DNA of 64,000 nt from positions 62,001 through 126,000 of the forward strand of contig NZ_VCQT01000020.1 of the NCBI RefSeq assembly GCF_005938655.1, given 5' to 3'. Source of the DNA: Alloalcanivorax gelatiniphagus. GTDB lineage: Bacteria; Pseudomonadota; Gammaproteobacteria; Pseudomonadales; Alcanivoracaceae. The notes beneath the pieces are model-generated. The model was not told where the DNA came from, did no database searches, and saw only the letters and a program-made list of their open reading frames with translations. This document shows, one piece after another, positions 40,319 to 48,561 of the stretch; the stretch's first letter is position 1, and the number at the start of each line of letters is the position of its first letter. The position numbers and the translations under genes are program-made.

Positions 40319-41482
40319 TCAGAACGAGCGTGGCAGTTCGAGCAGATGCTCGGCCACGTAGGACAGAATCAGATTGGTGGAGATCGGCGCCACCTGGTAG
40401 AGCCGGGTCTCGCGGAACTTGCGCTCCACGTCGTACTCGCAGGCGAAGCCGAAACCGCCGTGGGTTTGCAGGCAGGCGTTGGCCGCTTCCCAGGAGGCCT
40501 TGGCGGCCAGGTATTTGGCCATGTTGGCGCTGGCGCCGGCGGGCTGGCCGGCGTCGTATTCCCGGCAGGCGCGCCAGCGCATCAGGTCGGCGGCCTCCAC
40601 CTCGATGTGCGCTTCGGCGATGGGGAATTGAATGCCCTGGTTCTGACCGATGGGGCGGCCGAACACTTCCCGCTGGCGGGCATAGTCACTGGCCTTTTCG
40701 ATGAACCAGCGGCCATCGCCGATGCACTCGGCGGCGATCAGGGTGCGCTCCGCGTTGAGGCCGTCGAGGATATAGCGGAAGCCCTTGCCTTCCTCGCCGA
40801 TCAGATTTTCCGCCGGAATTTTCAGGTCGTCGAAGAACAGCTCGTTGGTGATGTGGTGCACCATGTTCTCGATGGGCCGCACGGTGAGGCCATTGCCGAT
40901 GGCCTGGTGCAGATTCACCAGAAAGATCGACATACCGTCGGTTTTTTTCTTCACCTGATCCAGTGGCGTGGTGCGCGCCAGCAGGATCATCAGGTCGGAA
41001 TACTGAACCCGGGAGATCCACACCTTCTGGCCGTTGATCCGGTAGTGGTCGCCCTGGCGAACGGCGGTGGTTTTGATCTTGGTGGTGTCGGTGCCGGTGG
41101 TGGGTTCGGTGACCGCCATGGATTGCAGCCGCAGCTCTCCGCTGGCCAGGCGCGGCAGGTACTCGCGTTTCTGCGCCTCGGAGCCGTTCCGCAGCAAGGT
41201 GAACATGTTGTACATCTGGCCGTGCACGGTGCCGGAGTTGCCGCCGCAGCGGTTGACCTCCTCAAGGATCACCGAGGCCTCCGCCAGGCCCAGGCCGGAG
41301 CCGCCATATTCCTCGGGGATCATCGCCGCCAGCCAGCCGGCCTGGGTGAGGGCGGCGACGAATTCCTCCGGGAACCCCTTGGCCTGGTCGATGCGGCGCC
41401 AGTAGTCGTCGCCGAAGCGCTCGCACAGGCCGCGCACCCCTTCCCGAATCTGTGCCAGGGCCTGGGCATCGTGCTCAATCAT
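40319..41482 (-). CDS. Acyl-CoA dehydrogenase of the itaconate-type cluster
   Basis: A 387-residue FAD flavoenzyme: MAVTEPTTGTDTTKIKTTA for the acyl-CoA/FAD site (about 130-148) and CLQTHGGFGFACEYDVERKFRETRL near 340-364. The usual catalytic Glu of the YEGT motif is absent (here QVAPIST). A Glu is present at the alternative position used by isovaleryl-CoA and long-chain enzymes (LNAERTLIAAE, about 246), so it is probably active. It matches the dehydrogenase found between the hydratase and the PrpD-like gene in the Pseudomonas itaconate cluster. The exact substrate is unknown, perhaps methylsuccinyl-CoA. Confidence 0.85.
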   Translation of the reverse strand: MIEHDAQALAQIREGVRGLCERFGDDYWRRIDQAKGFPEEFVAALTQAGWLAAMIPEEYGGSGLGLAEASVILEEVNRCGGNSGTVHGQMYNMFTLLRNGSEAQKREYLPRLASGELRLQSMAVTEPTTGTDTTKIKTTAVRQGDHYRINGQKVWISRVQYSDLMILLARTTPLDQVKKKTDGMSIFLVNLHQAIGNGLTVRPIENMVHHITNELFFDDLKIPAENLIGEEGKGFRYILDGLNAERTLIAAECIGDGRWFIEKASDYARQREVFGRPIGQNQGIQFPIAEAHIEVEAADLMRWRACREYDAGQPAGASANMAKYLAAKASWEAANACLQTHGGFGFACEYDVERKFRETRLYQVAPISTNLILSYVAEHLLELPRSF

Positions 41483-41503
41483 GTGTCTCTCCCGATCTTG
41501 TTG

Positions 41504-42856
41504 TTAGCTCTGAAAACGCACCGGACCACCGGCGCCCAGGCTCCAGACCCGGGCGATCAGCTGGTCGGCGCGCGCCGCGTTGGTGTTGCCGCCGAAGGCG
41601 GCCAGGCGCCGGAACTTGTCTTCCAGTTCCGGGCGCGAAAGGGTGTTGCCCGGGTCGCCCTTGGGCTCGTCGATGGCGCCGTGCAGGGTGCGTCCGTCCA
41701 CGGTTTCCACGGTGATCCGGCCCAGCCAGCGGGCCGGGTAGGCCTGGTCCACCTCCGCGTCCAGGGTCATGCGCACCCGGTCACGGAACGCCGCCACCGC
41801 CGGGTCGTCCAGGGGAATGCCGTGGAATTCCCCGAGCCCGGCGCGGCCGTGCAGGGCGATCAGCGCCAGCACCGTGCCCATGGAAAACTTGGCCTGATGG
41901 ACGGTGCGCGGGGTGTCCACCCGGCCCAGCACGTCCAGGGCGCCCTGGTGCACCCGGGCGGTGACGCCATGGATCTGGTCGGCCACCAGGTGTTCCCGGG
42001 CCATCAGGTCGAGCAGGGCATCCGCCGCCGGATGGGTGTGGCGGCAGGAGGCGTGGAACTTGAAGGAGGTCTCCGCCAGTGCCCAGCGCTGGCCCAGGCG
42101 ATCGTCGAGAAAAGCGGGCTCGGCCTGGTCGGAGAGGCCGGCGGCCAGGCCCTGGTCCCCTTCCAGAATGTCGCGGGCGCCGGTCAGACCGTCGGCGGTG
42201 AGACTGGCGGCGAGCACGCCGTCCGCCGCCGCCTTGGCGGTGTGCAGCTGTTTGGAGTCGGCCGCGTCGCGCAGAAATTCCCACAGCCCGGCGGCCTGGG
42301 TGCCGGCGGTGCCGAGCAGATGGGTGAAGCGCTCCTGGTCGAAGTCCAGCAGCTTGCCGGCGGCCACCGCCGCCGCCAGGGTGCCCACGGTGCCGGTGGT
42401 GTGGAACACCCGGTAATGGGAGCGCCCCAGAAACTCACCGATGCGAATGCCCGCCTCGTAGCCGGCCACCGCCGCCGTGATCAGGTCGCGGCCATCGCGG
42501 CCTCGGTCCTGGGCCAGGGCCAGGGCGGCGGGGAACACCACGGTGGCCGGGTGCAGCACCGAGCTGTTGTGCAGGTCGTCCTGCTCCACCACATGGGAGG
42601 CGGCGCCGTTCACCAGGGCGGCGAAGTAGGGCGAGGTGGTGGTGCCGTCCACCAGGTTTTCGCAAGGCCCTTTGGCCGGCCCCATGCGCCGGGCGTAGCC
42701 CGCGAACAGGGGCACCGGCGGTTGCCCCGCACCGGCCAGCAGCGAGCCCAGCCAGTCGAGAAACAAATCCTCCGCCCGTGCCACCACCGCGTCGGGCAGA
42801 TCTTCAAAACGCAGGGCGGCCAGGAAGGCGGTGAGGTTTTCCGTGTGTTGGCTCAT
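41504..42856 (-). CDS. MmgE/PrpD family protein
   Basis: A 450-residue member of the 2-methylcitrate dehydratase/cis-aconitate decarboxylase fold. The all-helical domain I has DLFLDWLGSLLAGAG and GAASHVVEQDDLHNSSVLHPATVVFPAALALAQ, and the lid domain has KFHASCRHTHPAADAL. The family includes PrpD and IrgI/CAD (which makes itaconate), so in this cluster a role in making or handling a methylated tricarboxylate is possible. Its ATG shares one base with the MaoC gene's TAA, and it lies 21 bases before the dehydrogenase gene. Confidence 0.85.
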   Translation of the reverse strand: MSQHTENLTAFLAALRFEDLPDAVVARAEDLFLDWLGSLLAGAGQPPVPLFAGYARRMGPAKGPCENLVDGTTTSPYFAALVNGAASHVVEQDDLHNSSVLHPATVVFPAALALAQDRGRDGRDLITAAVAGYEAGIRIGEFLGRSHYRVFHTTGTVGTLAAAVAAGKLLDFDQERFTHLLGTAGTQAAGLWEFLRDAADSKQLHTAKAAADGVLAASLTADGLTGARDILEGDQGLAAGLSDQAEPAFLDDRLGQRWALAETSFKFHASCRHTHPAADALLDLMAREHLVADQIHGVTARVHQGALDVLGRVDTPRTVHQAKFSMGTVLALIALHGRAGLGEFHGIPLDDPAVAAFRDRVRMTLDAEVDQAYPARWLGRITVETVDGRTLHGAIDEPKGDPGNTLSRPELEDKFRRLAAFGGNTNAARADQLIARVWSLGAGGPVRFQS

Positions 42857-43695
42857 TAAGTCTGTTCCTCGAATTGCACCTGGGCGGTCTGCGACTGGCC
42901 GCCCTGATCGGCGGCGAACAACCGGGCCCGGCCCGGCTCTTCATCCAGGCCGCCCACCACCAAGGCGCCCGGGCACAACAAGGGCCGCAGGCCGCGAAAG
43001 CGGAAGTCGGTGGGCCGTGCCCCTGGGTGGGCTTGAAGGAAGGCCTCCAGCACCAGGGTGGCGATCAGCGGGCCGTGCACCACCAGGCCGGCGTAACCCT
43101 CGGTGGCGGTGGCGTAGGGCCAGTCGTAGTGAATCCGGTGGCTGTTGAAGGTCACCGCGGAGTAGCGGAACAGCAGGGTCGGGTCCGGTTCGACGGTGCG
43201 CCGCCATTGCAGGGCGGGCAGGGGCTCGCCGGGCCGGGCCGGCAGGGCACGGGGCTCCCGGTAGACCAGATCCTGCTGTTCATGGATCGCTTCCTCGCCG
43301 TCCTGCTCGTAACGGTGCTCCACGGTCACGAAGATCATGGCGCCGGCGTCACGGCCCTCCTTGCGCTCAATCCGGGTCACCCGGCTGTGACGCAGGGCCG
43401 GCTGGCCGACCCGCAACGGTCGCCGGAAGCTCAGCCGGCCACCGGCCCACATCCGCTGCAGACCGGGCATCGGCGGCAGGAAGTCGCCGCCCAGGGTGTG
43501 ACCGTCCGGGGACAGACGCTCCGCCGGCGCCGCCGGCTGAAAAAAGGCCCAATGCCACAGCCAGGGCAGCGCCTCCCCCTGGCCCGGCGCGGGCCGTCCC
43601 AGGGTGGCGGCCACCCGGGCCACGGCGCCGGGATCGAGGGCATCTACCTGATGCTGTTCGGCCCCCAGCCAGGCCTCCGGTTGATCAGAACCCAT
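42856..43695 (-). CDS. ich: MaoC/HTD2-type hydratase, itaconyl-CoA hydratase candidate
   Basis: A 279-residue double-hotdog protein. The N-terminal FAS1-like dehydratase hotdog carries PMPGLQRMWAGGRLSF. The C-terminal hotdog has RYSAVTFNSHRIHYDWPYATATEGYAGLVVHGPL (split motif FNSHRIHYD, about 183-191). This is the pattern of mesaconyl-C4-CoA and itaconyl-CoA hydratases, where Asn replaces the MaoC Asp. Predicted reaction: itaconyl-CoA to citramalyl-CoA. It is the first gene of the minus-strand operon; a triple GTATAC element lies 32-51 bases upstream. Confidence 0.82.
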   Translation of the reverse strand: MGSDQPEAWLGAEQHQVDALDPGAVARVAATLGRPAPGQGEALPWLWHWAFFQPAAPAERLSPDGHTLGGDFLPPMPGLQRMWAGGRLSFRRPLRVGQPALRHSRVTRIERKEGRDAGAMIFVTVEHRYEQDGEEAIHEQQDLVYREPRALPARPGEPLPALQWRRTVEPDPTLLFRYSAVTFNSHRIHYDWPYATATEGYAGLVVHGPLIATLVLEAFLQAHPGARPTDFRFRGLRPLLCPGALVVGGLDEEPGRARLFAADQGGQSQTAQVQFEEQT

Positions 43696-43726
43696 GCACG
43701 AATCCTTTTCCGTCTCGCTTTCTTTC

Positions 43727-43746
43727 GTATACTGTATACGGTATAC
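43727..43746. promoter_or_regulatory. Three tandem GTATAC hexamers (candidate GntR operator)
   Basis: GTATAC occurs at 43727-43732, 43734-43739 and 43741-43746, a 7-base period with one-base spacers T and G. It sits in the 114-base region between the divergent ich-type and SDR genes. Palindromic GTATAC cores are typical of GntR/FCD repressors. A further GTATAC lies at 61660-61665 beside the gntR gene. Confidence 0.65.
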
Positions 43747-43809
43747 ATTGAGCGCTTCAACAAGAATAGCTTCAACAGAAATGAACGGCACAAACGAACG
43801 GGAGGAGTT

Positions 43810-44730
43810 ATGTCGAACAGCAATCTGCTCGACGGCAAGGCGGTGGTGGTCACCGGCGCCGGCGGTGGCATCGGCCGGGATATCGCCCTGGCCATGGCGG
43901 CCCGGGGCGCCCGGGTGGTGGTCAACGACATCGGCGCATCGTTGAGCGGCGAGGGCAACGACGCCGGCCCGGCGCAACAGGTGGTGGAAGCGATCCGCGC
44001 CGCCGGCGGCGAAGCGGTGGCCAGCACCGACAGCGTGTCCGAGGCGGCCAGCGCCAACGCGGTGATCCAGACCGCCCTGGATCATTTCGGCCGCATCGAC
44101 GGCGTGGTCAACAACGCCGGCATTCTCCGGGACCGTTTCTTTCACAAGATGAGCGTGGACGAATGGGATGCGGTGCTCAGGGTGCATCTCTACGGTGCCT
44201 TCTACATGAGCCGGGCGGCGGCGCCCCATTTCAAGGCCCAGGACGGCGGCGCCTTCGTGCACATGACCTCCACCTCCGGGCTGATCGGCAACCTGGGGCA
44301 AGCCAACTATTCCGCCGCCAAGCTGGGCGTGGCGGCGCTGTCCAAGTCCATCGCCCTGGATATGCAGCGCTTCAATGTGCGCTCCAACTGCATTGCCCCA
44401 TTCGCCTGGAGTCGCATGACCGGCTCGGTACCGGCGGACAGCGAGGAAGAAAAACAGCGCGTGGAGCGCTTCAAACAGATGACCCCGGCCAAGATCGCGC
44501 CGTTGGCGGTGGCCCTGGTGGGCGACGCCACCGCCGATGTGAGCGGTCAGATTTTCGCGGTGCGCAACAACGAGATTTTCCTGATCAGCCAGCCCCGGCC
44601 GGTGCGCTCGGTGCACAACAGCGATGGCTGGACGCCGGAGACCGTGTTGTCCCAGGCGCTGCCCGCGCTGCGCGCCAGCTTCCACCACCTGGACAAGTCC
44701 GCGGACGTGTTCTGCTGGGACCCGATCTGA
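43810..44730 (+). CDS. SDR dehydrogenase, MFE-2-like 3-hydroxyacyl-CoA dehydrogenase
   Basis: A 306-residue short-chain dehydrogenase resembling the N-terminal unit of peroxisomal multifunctional enzyme 2: TGAGGGIGRDIALAMAARGARVVVNDIG (NAD motif about 13-20, Asp for NAD preference), NNAGILRDRFFHKM, and the catalytic triad Ser in TSTSGL, Tyr and Lys in YSAAK. It probably oxidises a 3-hydroxyacyl-CoA. GGAGGAGTT precedes the ATG. It is the first gene of the 17-kb plus-strand run and divergent from the itaconate-type operon. Confidence 0.87.
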   Translation: MSNSNLLDGKAVVVTGAGGGIGRDIALAMAARGARVVVNDIGASLSGEGNDAGPAQQVVEAIRAAGGEAVASTDSVSEAASANAVIQTALDHFGRIDGVVNNAGILRDRFFHKMSVDEWDAVLRVHLYGAFYMSRAAAPHFKAQDGGAFVHMTSTSGLIGNLGQANYSAAKLGVAALSKSIALDMQRFNVRSNCIAPFAWSRMTGSVPADSEEEKQRVERFKQMTPAKIAPLAVALVGDATADVSGQIFAVRNNEIFLISQPRPVRSVHNSDGWTPETVLSQALPALRASFHHLDKSADVFCWDPI

Positions 44731-44755
44731 CCCCGCTTTTCGGAGACAACCGACC

Positions 44756-45175
44756 ATGAACGACCACGCAGTGAGCCGGCCCGCGCCGGCGGCCCGTGTT
44801 TACGCCGACGCCCTGGCGGAGGGCCAATTCCGGATTCAACGTTGCCGCGCCTGTGGCAGCGCCATTTTCTATCCCCGCGAACTGTGCCCGGAGTGCGGCG
44901 CCGGCGAGCTGGACTGGTTCGCCCCCAGCGGCCGGGGCACGGTCCATGCCACCACCACCGTGCGCCGCAAGCCGGAGGCCGGCGGCGACTACAACGTGGC
45001 GCTGATCGACCTGGAAGAGGGCCCCAGACTGATGAGCAGGGTGGAAGGGATCGCCGCCGAGGCGGTGCGCATCGGCCTGCCGGTACAGGCCCGGGTGGCG
45101 GTAACGGAAGGTGAGGGGCTGCTGCTGTTCGACGCGGTGGCATCCAACAACGCCGGGGAGAGCGACCATGAATAA
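44756..45175 (+). CDS. DUF35 (ChsH2-like) OB-fold zinc-ribbon protein
   Basis: A 139-residue protein. A rubredoxin-like zinc ribbon has four Cys (Cys30, Cys33, Cys44, Cys47: CRAC...CPEC), followed by an OB fold with GRGTVHATTTVRR. DUF35 proteins bind acyl-CoA and form complexes with thiolase-fold enzymes, for example the Ltp2 retro-aldolase of steroid side-chain breakdown. Its stop overlaps the start of the next gene, a thiolase-fold protein without the active cysteine, by 8 bases, the usual arrangement for such a pair. Confidence 0.88.
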   Translation: MNDHAVSRPAPAARVYADALAEGQFRIQRCRACGSAIFYPRELCPECGAGELDWFAPSGRGTVHATTTVRRKPEAGGDYNVALIDLEEGPRLMSRVEGIAAEAVRIGLPVQARVAVTEGEGLLLFDAVASNNAGESDHE

Positions 45176-46349
45176 TGCCAGCCTGAGCCAGCTGCGCGGC
45201 AAGACCGCCATCGCCGGCGTCGCCACCTTCGGTTGCGGTGAAGCCCCCGGCTACAGCGATATGGACCTGCTGGCCAACGCTGCCCGCCGGGCGGTGGCCG
45301 ACGCCGGCCTGACCATGAACGACATCGACGGCCTCTGTACCGCCAGCGTGCTGGCCACCATGTGGCCCATGGAAGTGGTGGAGCACCTGGGCATCAACGC
45401 CCGTTTTATCGACGGCACCATGATCGGCGGTTCCAGCTTCGTGGCCCATCTGATGCCGGCCATGCTGGCGCTGGAAGCCGGCCAGTGTGACGCCGTGCTG
45501 GTGTGCTACGGCAGCGCCCAGCGCACCTCCACGCTGAACCGCAAGGAAGTGGCCAAGGCCCGCCGCCGCATGGACCCGCAACCCTACGAGCATCCCTATG
45601 AGCCGATTCTGCCGTTGTCCGCCTATGCCCTGGCGGCGTCCCGGCACATGCACGAATTCGGCACCACCCGGGCGCAACTGGCGGAGGTGGCGGTGTCCGC
45701 CCGGGAATGGGCGCGGCTCAATCCGGACGCCTTCATGCGCGACCCGCTCACCGTGGACCAGGTGCTCGCCTCGCGGATGGTGTCCGACCCGCTCACGGTG
45801 CGGGATTCCTGCCTGGTCACCGACGGTGGCGGCGCCTATGTGCTGGTGCGCGCCGAGCGCGCCCGGGACCTGCCCAGGCCGCCGGTGTACGTGCTGGGTA
45901 GCGGCACGGCGGTGTGGCACCGGCAGATTTCCTCAATGCCGGACCTGACCGTCACCGCCGCCCGGCAATCCGGCGAGCAGGCCTATGCCATGGCCGGGCT
46001 GGCCGCCGCCGACATGGACATGGCGCAACTCTATGACGCCTTCACCATCAACACGCTGCTGTTCCTGGAGGACCTGGGGTTCTGCGCCAAAGGGGAGGGC
46101 GGTGCCTTCGTCGCCGATGGCCATATCCGTCCCGGCGGCAGCTTGCCGGTGAACACCAACGGGGGCGGCCTGTCCTGGGGCCACCCGGGCATGTACGGCA
46201 TCTTCGCCACCATCGAAGCGGTGCGTCAGTTGCGTGGCGAGGCCGGCGACCGCCAGGTGGCCGCACCGGCCACCGCCATCGTGCAAGGCAATGGCGGCAC
46301 CCTGTCGAGCCAGTCCACCGCGATCCTGGGCACCGGCGACACGCTCTGA
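45168..46349 (+). CDS. Thiolase-fold protein lacking the nucleophilic Cys (Ltp-type aldolase candidate)
   Basis: A 393-residue SCP-x-thiolase-like protein. Where active thiolases have the nucleophile Cys, it reads MIGGSSFVAHL (about 85-95). The second cysteine near the C-terminus is also replaced (GNGGTLSSQS). The GHPGMYG segment and the overall lipid-transfer-thiolase pattern remain. Cysteine-free thiolases coupled to a DUF35 partner include Ltp2, Ltp3 and SAL, which cleave tertiary beta-hydroxyacyl-CoA by retro-aldol reaction. The same role is inferred here. The ATG at 45168 follows AGAG in the DUF35 gene. Confidence 0.8.
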   Translation: MNNASLSQLRGKTAIAGVATFGCGEAPGYSDMDLLANAARRAVADAGLTMNDIDGLCTASVLATMWPMEVVEHLGINARFIDGTMIGGSSFVAHLMPAMLALEAGQCDAVLVCYGSAQRTSTLNRKEVAKARRRMDPQPYEHPYEPILPLSAYALAASRHMHEFGTTRAQLAEVAVSAREWARLNPDAFMRDPLTVDQVLASRMVSDPLTVRDSCLVTDGGGAYVLVRAERARDLPRPPVYVLGSGTAVWHRQISSMPDLTVTAARQSGEQAYAMAGLAAADMDMAQLYDAFTINTLLFLEDLGFCAKGEGGAFVADGHIRPGGSLPVNTNGGGLSWGHPGMYGIFATIEAVRQLRGEAGDRQVAAPATAIVQGNGGTLSSQSTAILGTGDTL

Positions 46350-46386
46350 TCGCGCTTTTGGGCTGAGTACTTTTGGCGGAATCCGG

Positions 46387-46445
46387 TTGGCGGAACCCTT
46401 CATGCCGGCGCCGGCAACACACCGGTCGATGAACGGTTCCGCCAA
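46387..46445. repeat. Imperfect inverted repeat between the aldolase-like gene and tctB
   Basis: TTGGCGGAACCCTTCAT (46387-46403) pairs with ATGAACGGTTCCGCCAA (46429-46445), 16 of 17 positions, with a 25-base loop. TTGGCGG/TTTGGCGG also occurs just outside both arms. It occupies the 200-base gap and may attenuate transcription or stabilise the 3' end. Confidence 0.7.
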
Positions 46446-46549
46446 GCGCTTTGGCGGCTATCGCCATAGGCGTATTCGTGGGCCCCGGACCATGCTTAGC
46501 GGTGCGCCAAACCAACCATAACGATCGAATAACAATGAGGAGGTGCATC

Positions 46550-47044
46550 TTGAGCACCGATACCCGCGCGTCGCAAACGGCGCCGCTCCGGTCGCCGTCC
46601 CCCGGCCGGCGTTTCAATCGCGGCGAGATCCTGGTGGCGGTCGCGTTCACCCTGGTGGGCCTGGCGGTGGCGGGCATCGCCGGCGGCTATGATCTGGGCG
46701 ATCTGCGTCGCATGGGGCCGGGTTATTTCCCGATGATTCTCGGGCTGCTGCTGGCCGCCATCGGCGTGGCGCTGATCATCGAGGTGGTGCGCTCGGACAA
46801 TCCGCCGCCGCCGCTGTTGATGCGTCCCTTCGTGATGCTGTCCCTGGGCATCATCAGTTTTGCCCAGCTGGTGGAGCGGGCCGGGATGGTGCCGGCGGTG
46901 TTCAGTCTGGTGGTGCTCAGTGCCCTGGGTGAACGCACCCTGCGGCCCCTGTCGATCCTGGTGATCGCGGTGCTGATGTCGGCGGTGAGCGTGCTGTTGT
47001 TCATTGAGGCGCTCGGCATTCCGGTGCCGGTGTTTCCGGAGTAG
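46550..47044 (+). CDS. tctB: Tripartite tricarboxylate transporter small membrane subunit TctB
   Basis: A 164-residue protein with four transmembrane segments (about 30-48, 63-83, 93-112, 118-150), with LRRMGPGYFPMILGLLL typical of TctB. Start: TTG at 46550, because GAGGAGG lies 8 bases upstream. An in-frame ATG at 46535 contains that Shine-Dalgarno itself. It is the small subunit of a Na+-coupled importer for carboxylates. It is followed after 5 bases by tctA; tctC is 7 kb further on. Confidence 0.85.
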   Translation: MSTDTRASQTAPLRSPSPGRRFNRGEILVAVAFTLVGLAVAGIAGGYDLGDLRRMGPGYFPMILGLLLAAIGVALIIEVVRSDNPPPPLLMRPFVMLSLGIISFAQLVERAGMVPAVFSLVVLSALGERTLRPLSILVIAVLMSAVSVLLFIEALGIPVPVFPE

Positions 47045-47049
47045 CGGCC

Positions 47050-48561
47050 ATGGATCTGTGGAACAATATTGTGCTCGGGCTCAACGAAGCCCTGACCCTG
47101 GAAACCTTCCTGTTCTGTTTTATCGGCGTGACCATCGGCACCTTTGTCGGCGTGTTGCCGGGCATCGGTGCCCTGGCGGCGATTTCCCTGGCGTTGCCGA
47201 TCACCCACCATTTTGATCCCACCGCCGCCCTGGTGATGCTGGCGGGTATTTTCTACGGCACCATGTACGGCGGCTCCACCGCCGCCATTCTGCTGAACCT
47301 GCCGGGCAGCATCACATCGGCGGTGACCTGCATCGACGGTTTTCCCATGGCCCGTAACGGCCGCGCCGGCATTGCCCTGTTCGTCACCGCCATCGCTTCC
47401 TTCGTGGGCAGTTCCTTCGCCATCGTGGTGGTGATGGGGTTCGCCCCGGTGGTGGCGGCGTTCGCGGTGAAGTTCAGCGCCTATGAATACTTCGCGATCA
47501 TGCTGCTGGGGTTGATGGCGGCGTCGTCCCTGGCCAGTGGCTCGCCGCTCAAGGGCGTGGCCATGGTGATCGTGGGCGTGGTGTTGGGGCTGATCGGCAC
47601 CGACGTGACCTCCGGCCAGTACCGCTTCACCTTCGGTTTGGAAGGCCTCGCCGACGGCGTCAATCTGATCGCCATCGCCATGGGTCTGTTCGGCATCGGC
47701 GAGATTCTCGCCAACGTTGGGCGAGACCCCGGCGAACGGCGGCGCCCGGAGAAGGTAACCCTGCGTTCGATGATGCCGGACCGGGACGATTGGCGGCGAT
47801 TCTGGATGCCCGCCGGCCGGGGTTCCCTGCTGGGCACGGTGATCGGCGTGCTGCCCGGCGTTGGCGCGGTGCTGTCGTCTTTTCTTGCCTACATTGGCGA
47901 GAAAAAGATTTCCCGTCAGCCGGAGCGTTTCGGCAAGGGCGCCATCGAAGGGGTGGTGGCGCCGGAGGCCGCCAATAACGCGGCCACCCAGAGTGGTTTT
48001 ATTCCCACCCTGACCCTGGGCATTCCCGGCGACGCGGTGATGGCGCTGCTGCTTGGCGCCATGATGCTGCACGGTATCGTGCCGGGCCCGCGCTTTATCA
48101 CCGAGAACCCGGAAATGTTCTGGGGACTGATCATGAGCTTTTGGGTGGGCAATCTCTTATTGTTGGTGCTTAACATTCCGTTGATCGGTTTATGGGTACG
48201 GATGGTGTCCATTCCCTACCAGATTCTCTATCCGATTATTCTGGTGTTCGTGTGCGTGGGCGTGTACAGCGCGCGCAACAATGTGTTCGATCTTTATGTG
48301 GCGCTGTTTTTCGGGTTGGTGGGCTATGTGCTCAACGCCTTTCGTTATCCGGCGGCGCCGCTGTTGCTGGGCTTCGTGCTGGGGCCGGCGCTGGAGGAAC
48401 ACCTGCGCCGCGCGCTGTTATTGTCGAGGGGGGATTTCATGGTGTTCATGGAACGGCCGCTGAGTGCCACCCTGATCGTCGTCAGCATTCTGATTTTCCT
48501 GTTTTCCCTGCGCCATCTGGTCGGGCGCGGTATCCGGGTGGCCAGGGGGGCGGACGGATGA
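47050..48561 (+). CDS. tctA: Tripartite tricarboxylate transporter large subunit TctA
   Basis: A 503-residue protein with about 10-12 transmembrane segments. Conserved TctA motifs: GVLPGIGALAAISLALP (about 36-52), GIFYGTMYGGSTAAILLNLPG (about 67-87), its repeat GVLPGVGAVLSSFLAYIGE and GVVAPEAANNAATQSGFIPTLTLGIPG (about 300-326). It forms the channel with TctB; TctC captures the substrate in the periplasm. TctA proteins import citrate or other organic acids. Its stop overlaps the following AraC gene by 4 bases. Confidence 0.93.
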   Translation: MDLWNNIVLGLNEALTLETFLFCFIGVTIGTFVGVLPGIGALAAISLALPITHHFDPTAALVMLAGIFYGTMYGGSTAAILLNLPGSITSAVTCIDGFPMARNGRAGIALFVTAIASFVGSSFAIVVVMGFAPVVAAFAVKFSAYEYFAIMLLGLMAASSLASGSPLKGVAMVIVGVVLGLIGTDVTSGQYRFTFGLEGLADGVNLIAIAMGLFGIGEILANVGRDPGERRRPEKVTLRSMMPDRDDWRRFWMPAGRGSLLGTVIGVLPGVGAVLSSFLAYIGEKKISRQPERFGKGAIEGVVAPEAANNAATQSGFIPTLTLGIPGDAVMALLLGAMMLHGIVPGPRFITENPEMFWGLIMSFWVGNLLLLVLNIPLIGLWVRMVSIPYQILYPIILVFVCVGVYSARNNVFDLYVALFFGLVGYVLNAFRYPAAPLLLGFVLGPALEEHLRRALLLSRGDFMVFMERPLSATLIVVSILIFLFSLRHLVGRGIRVARGADG

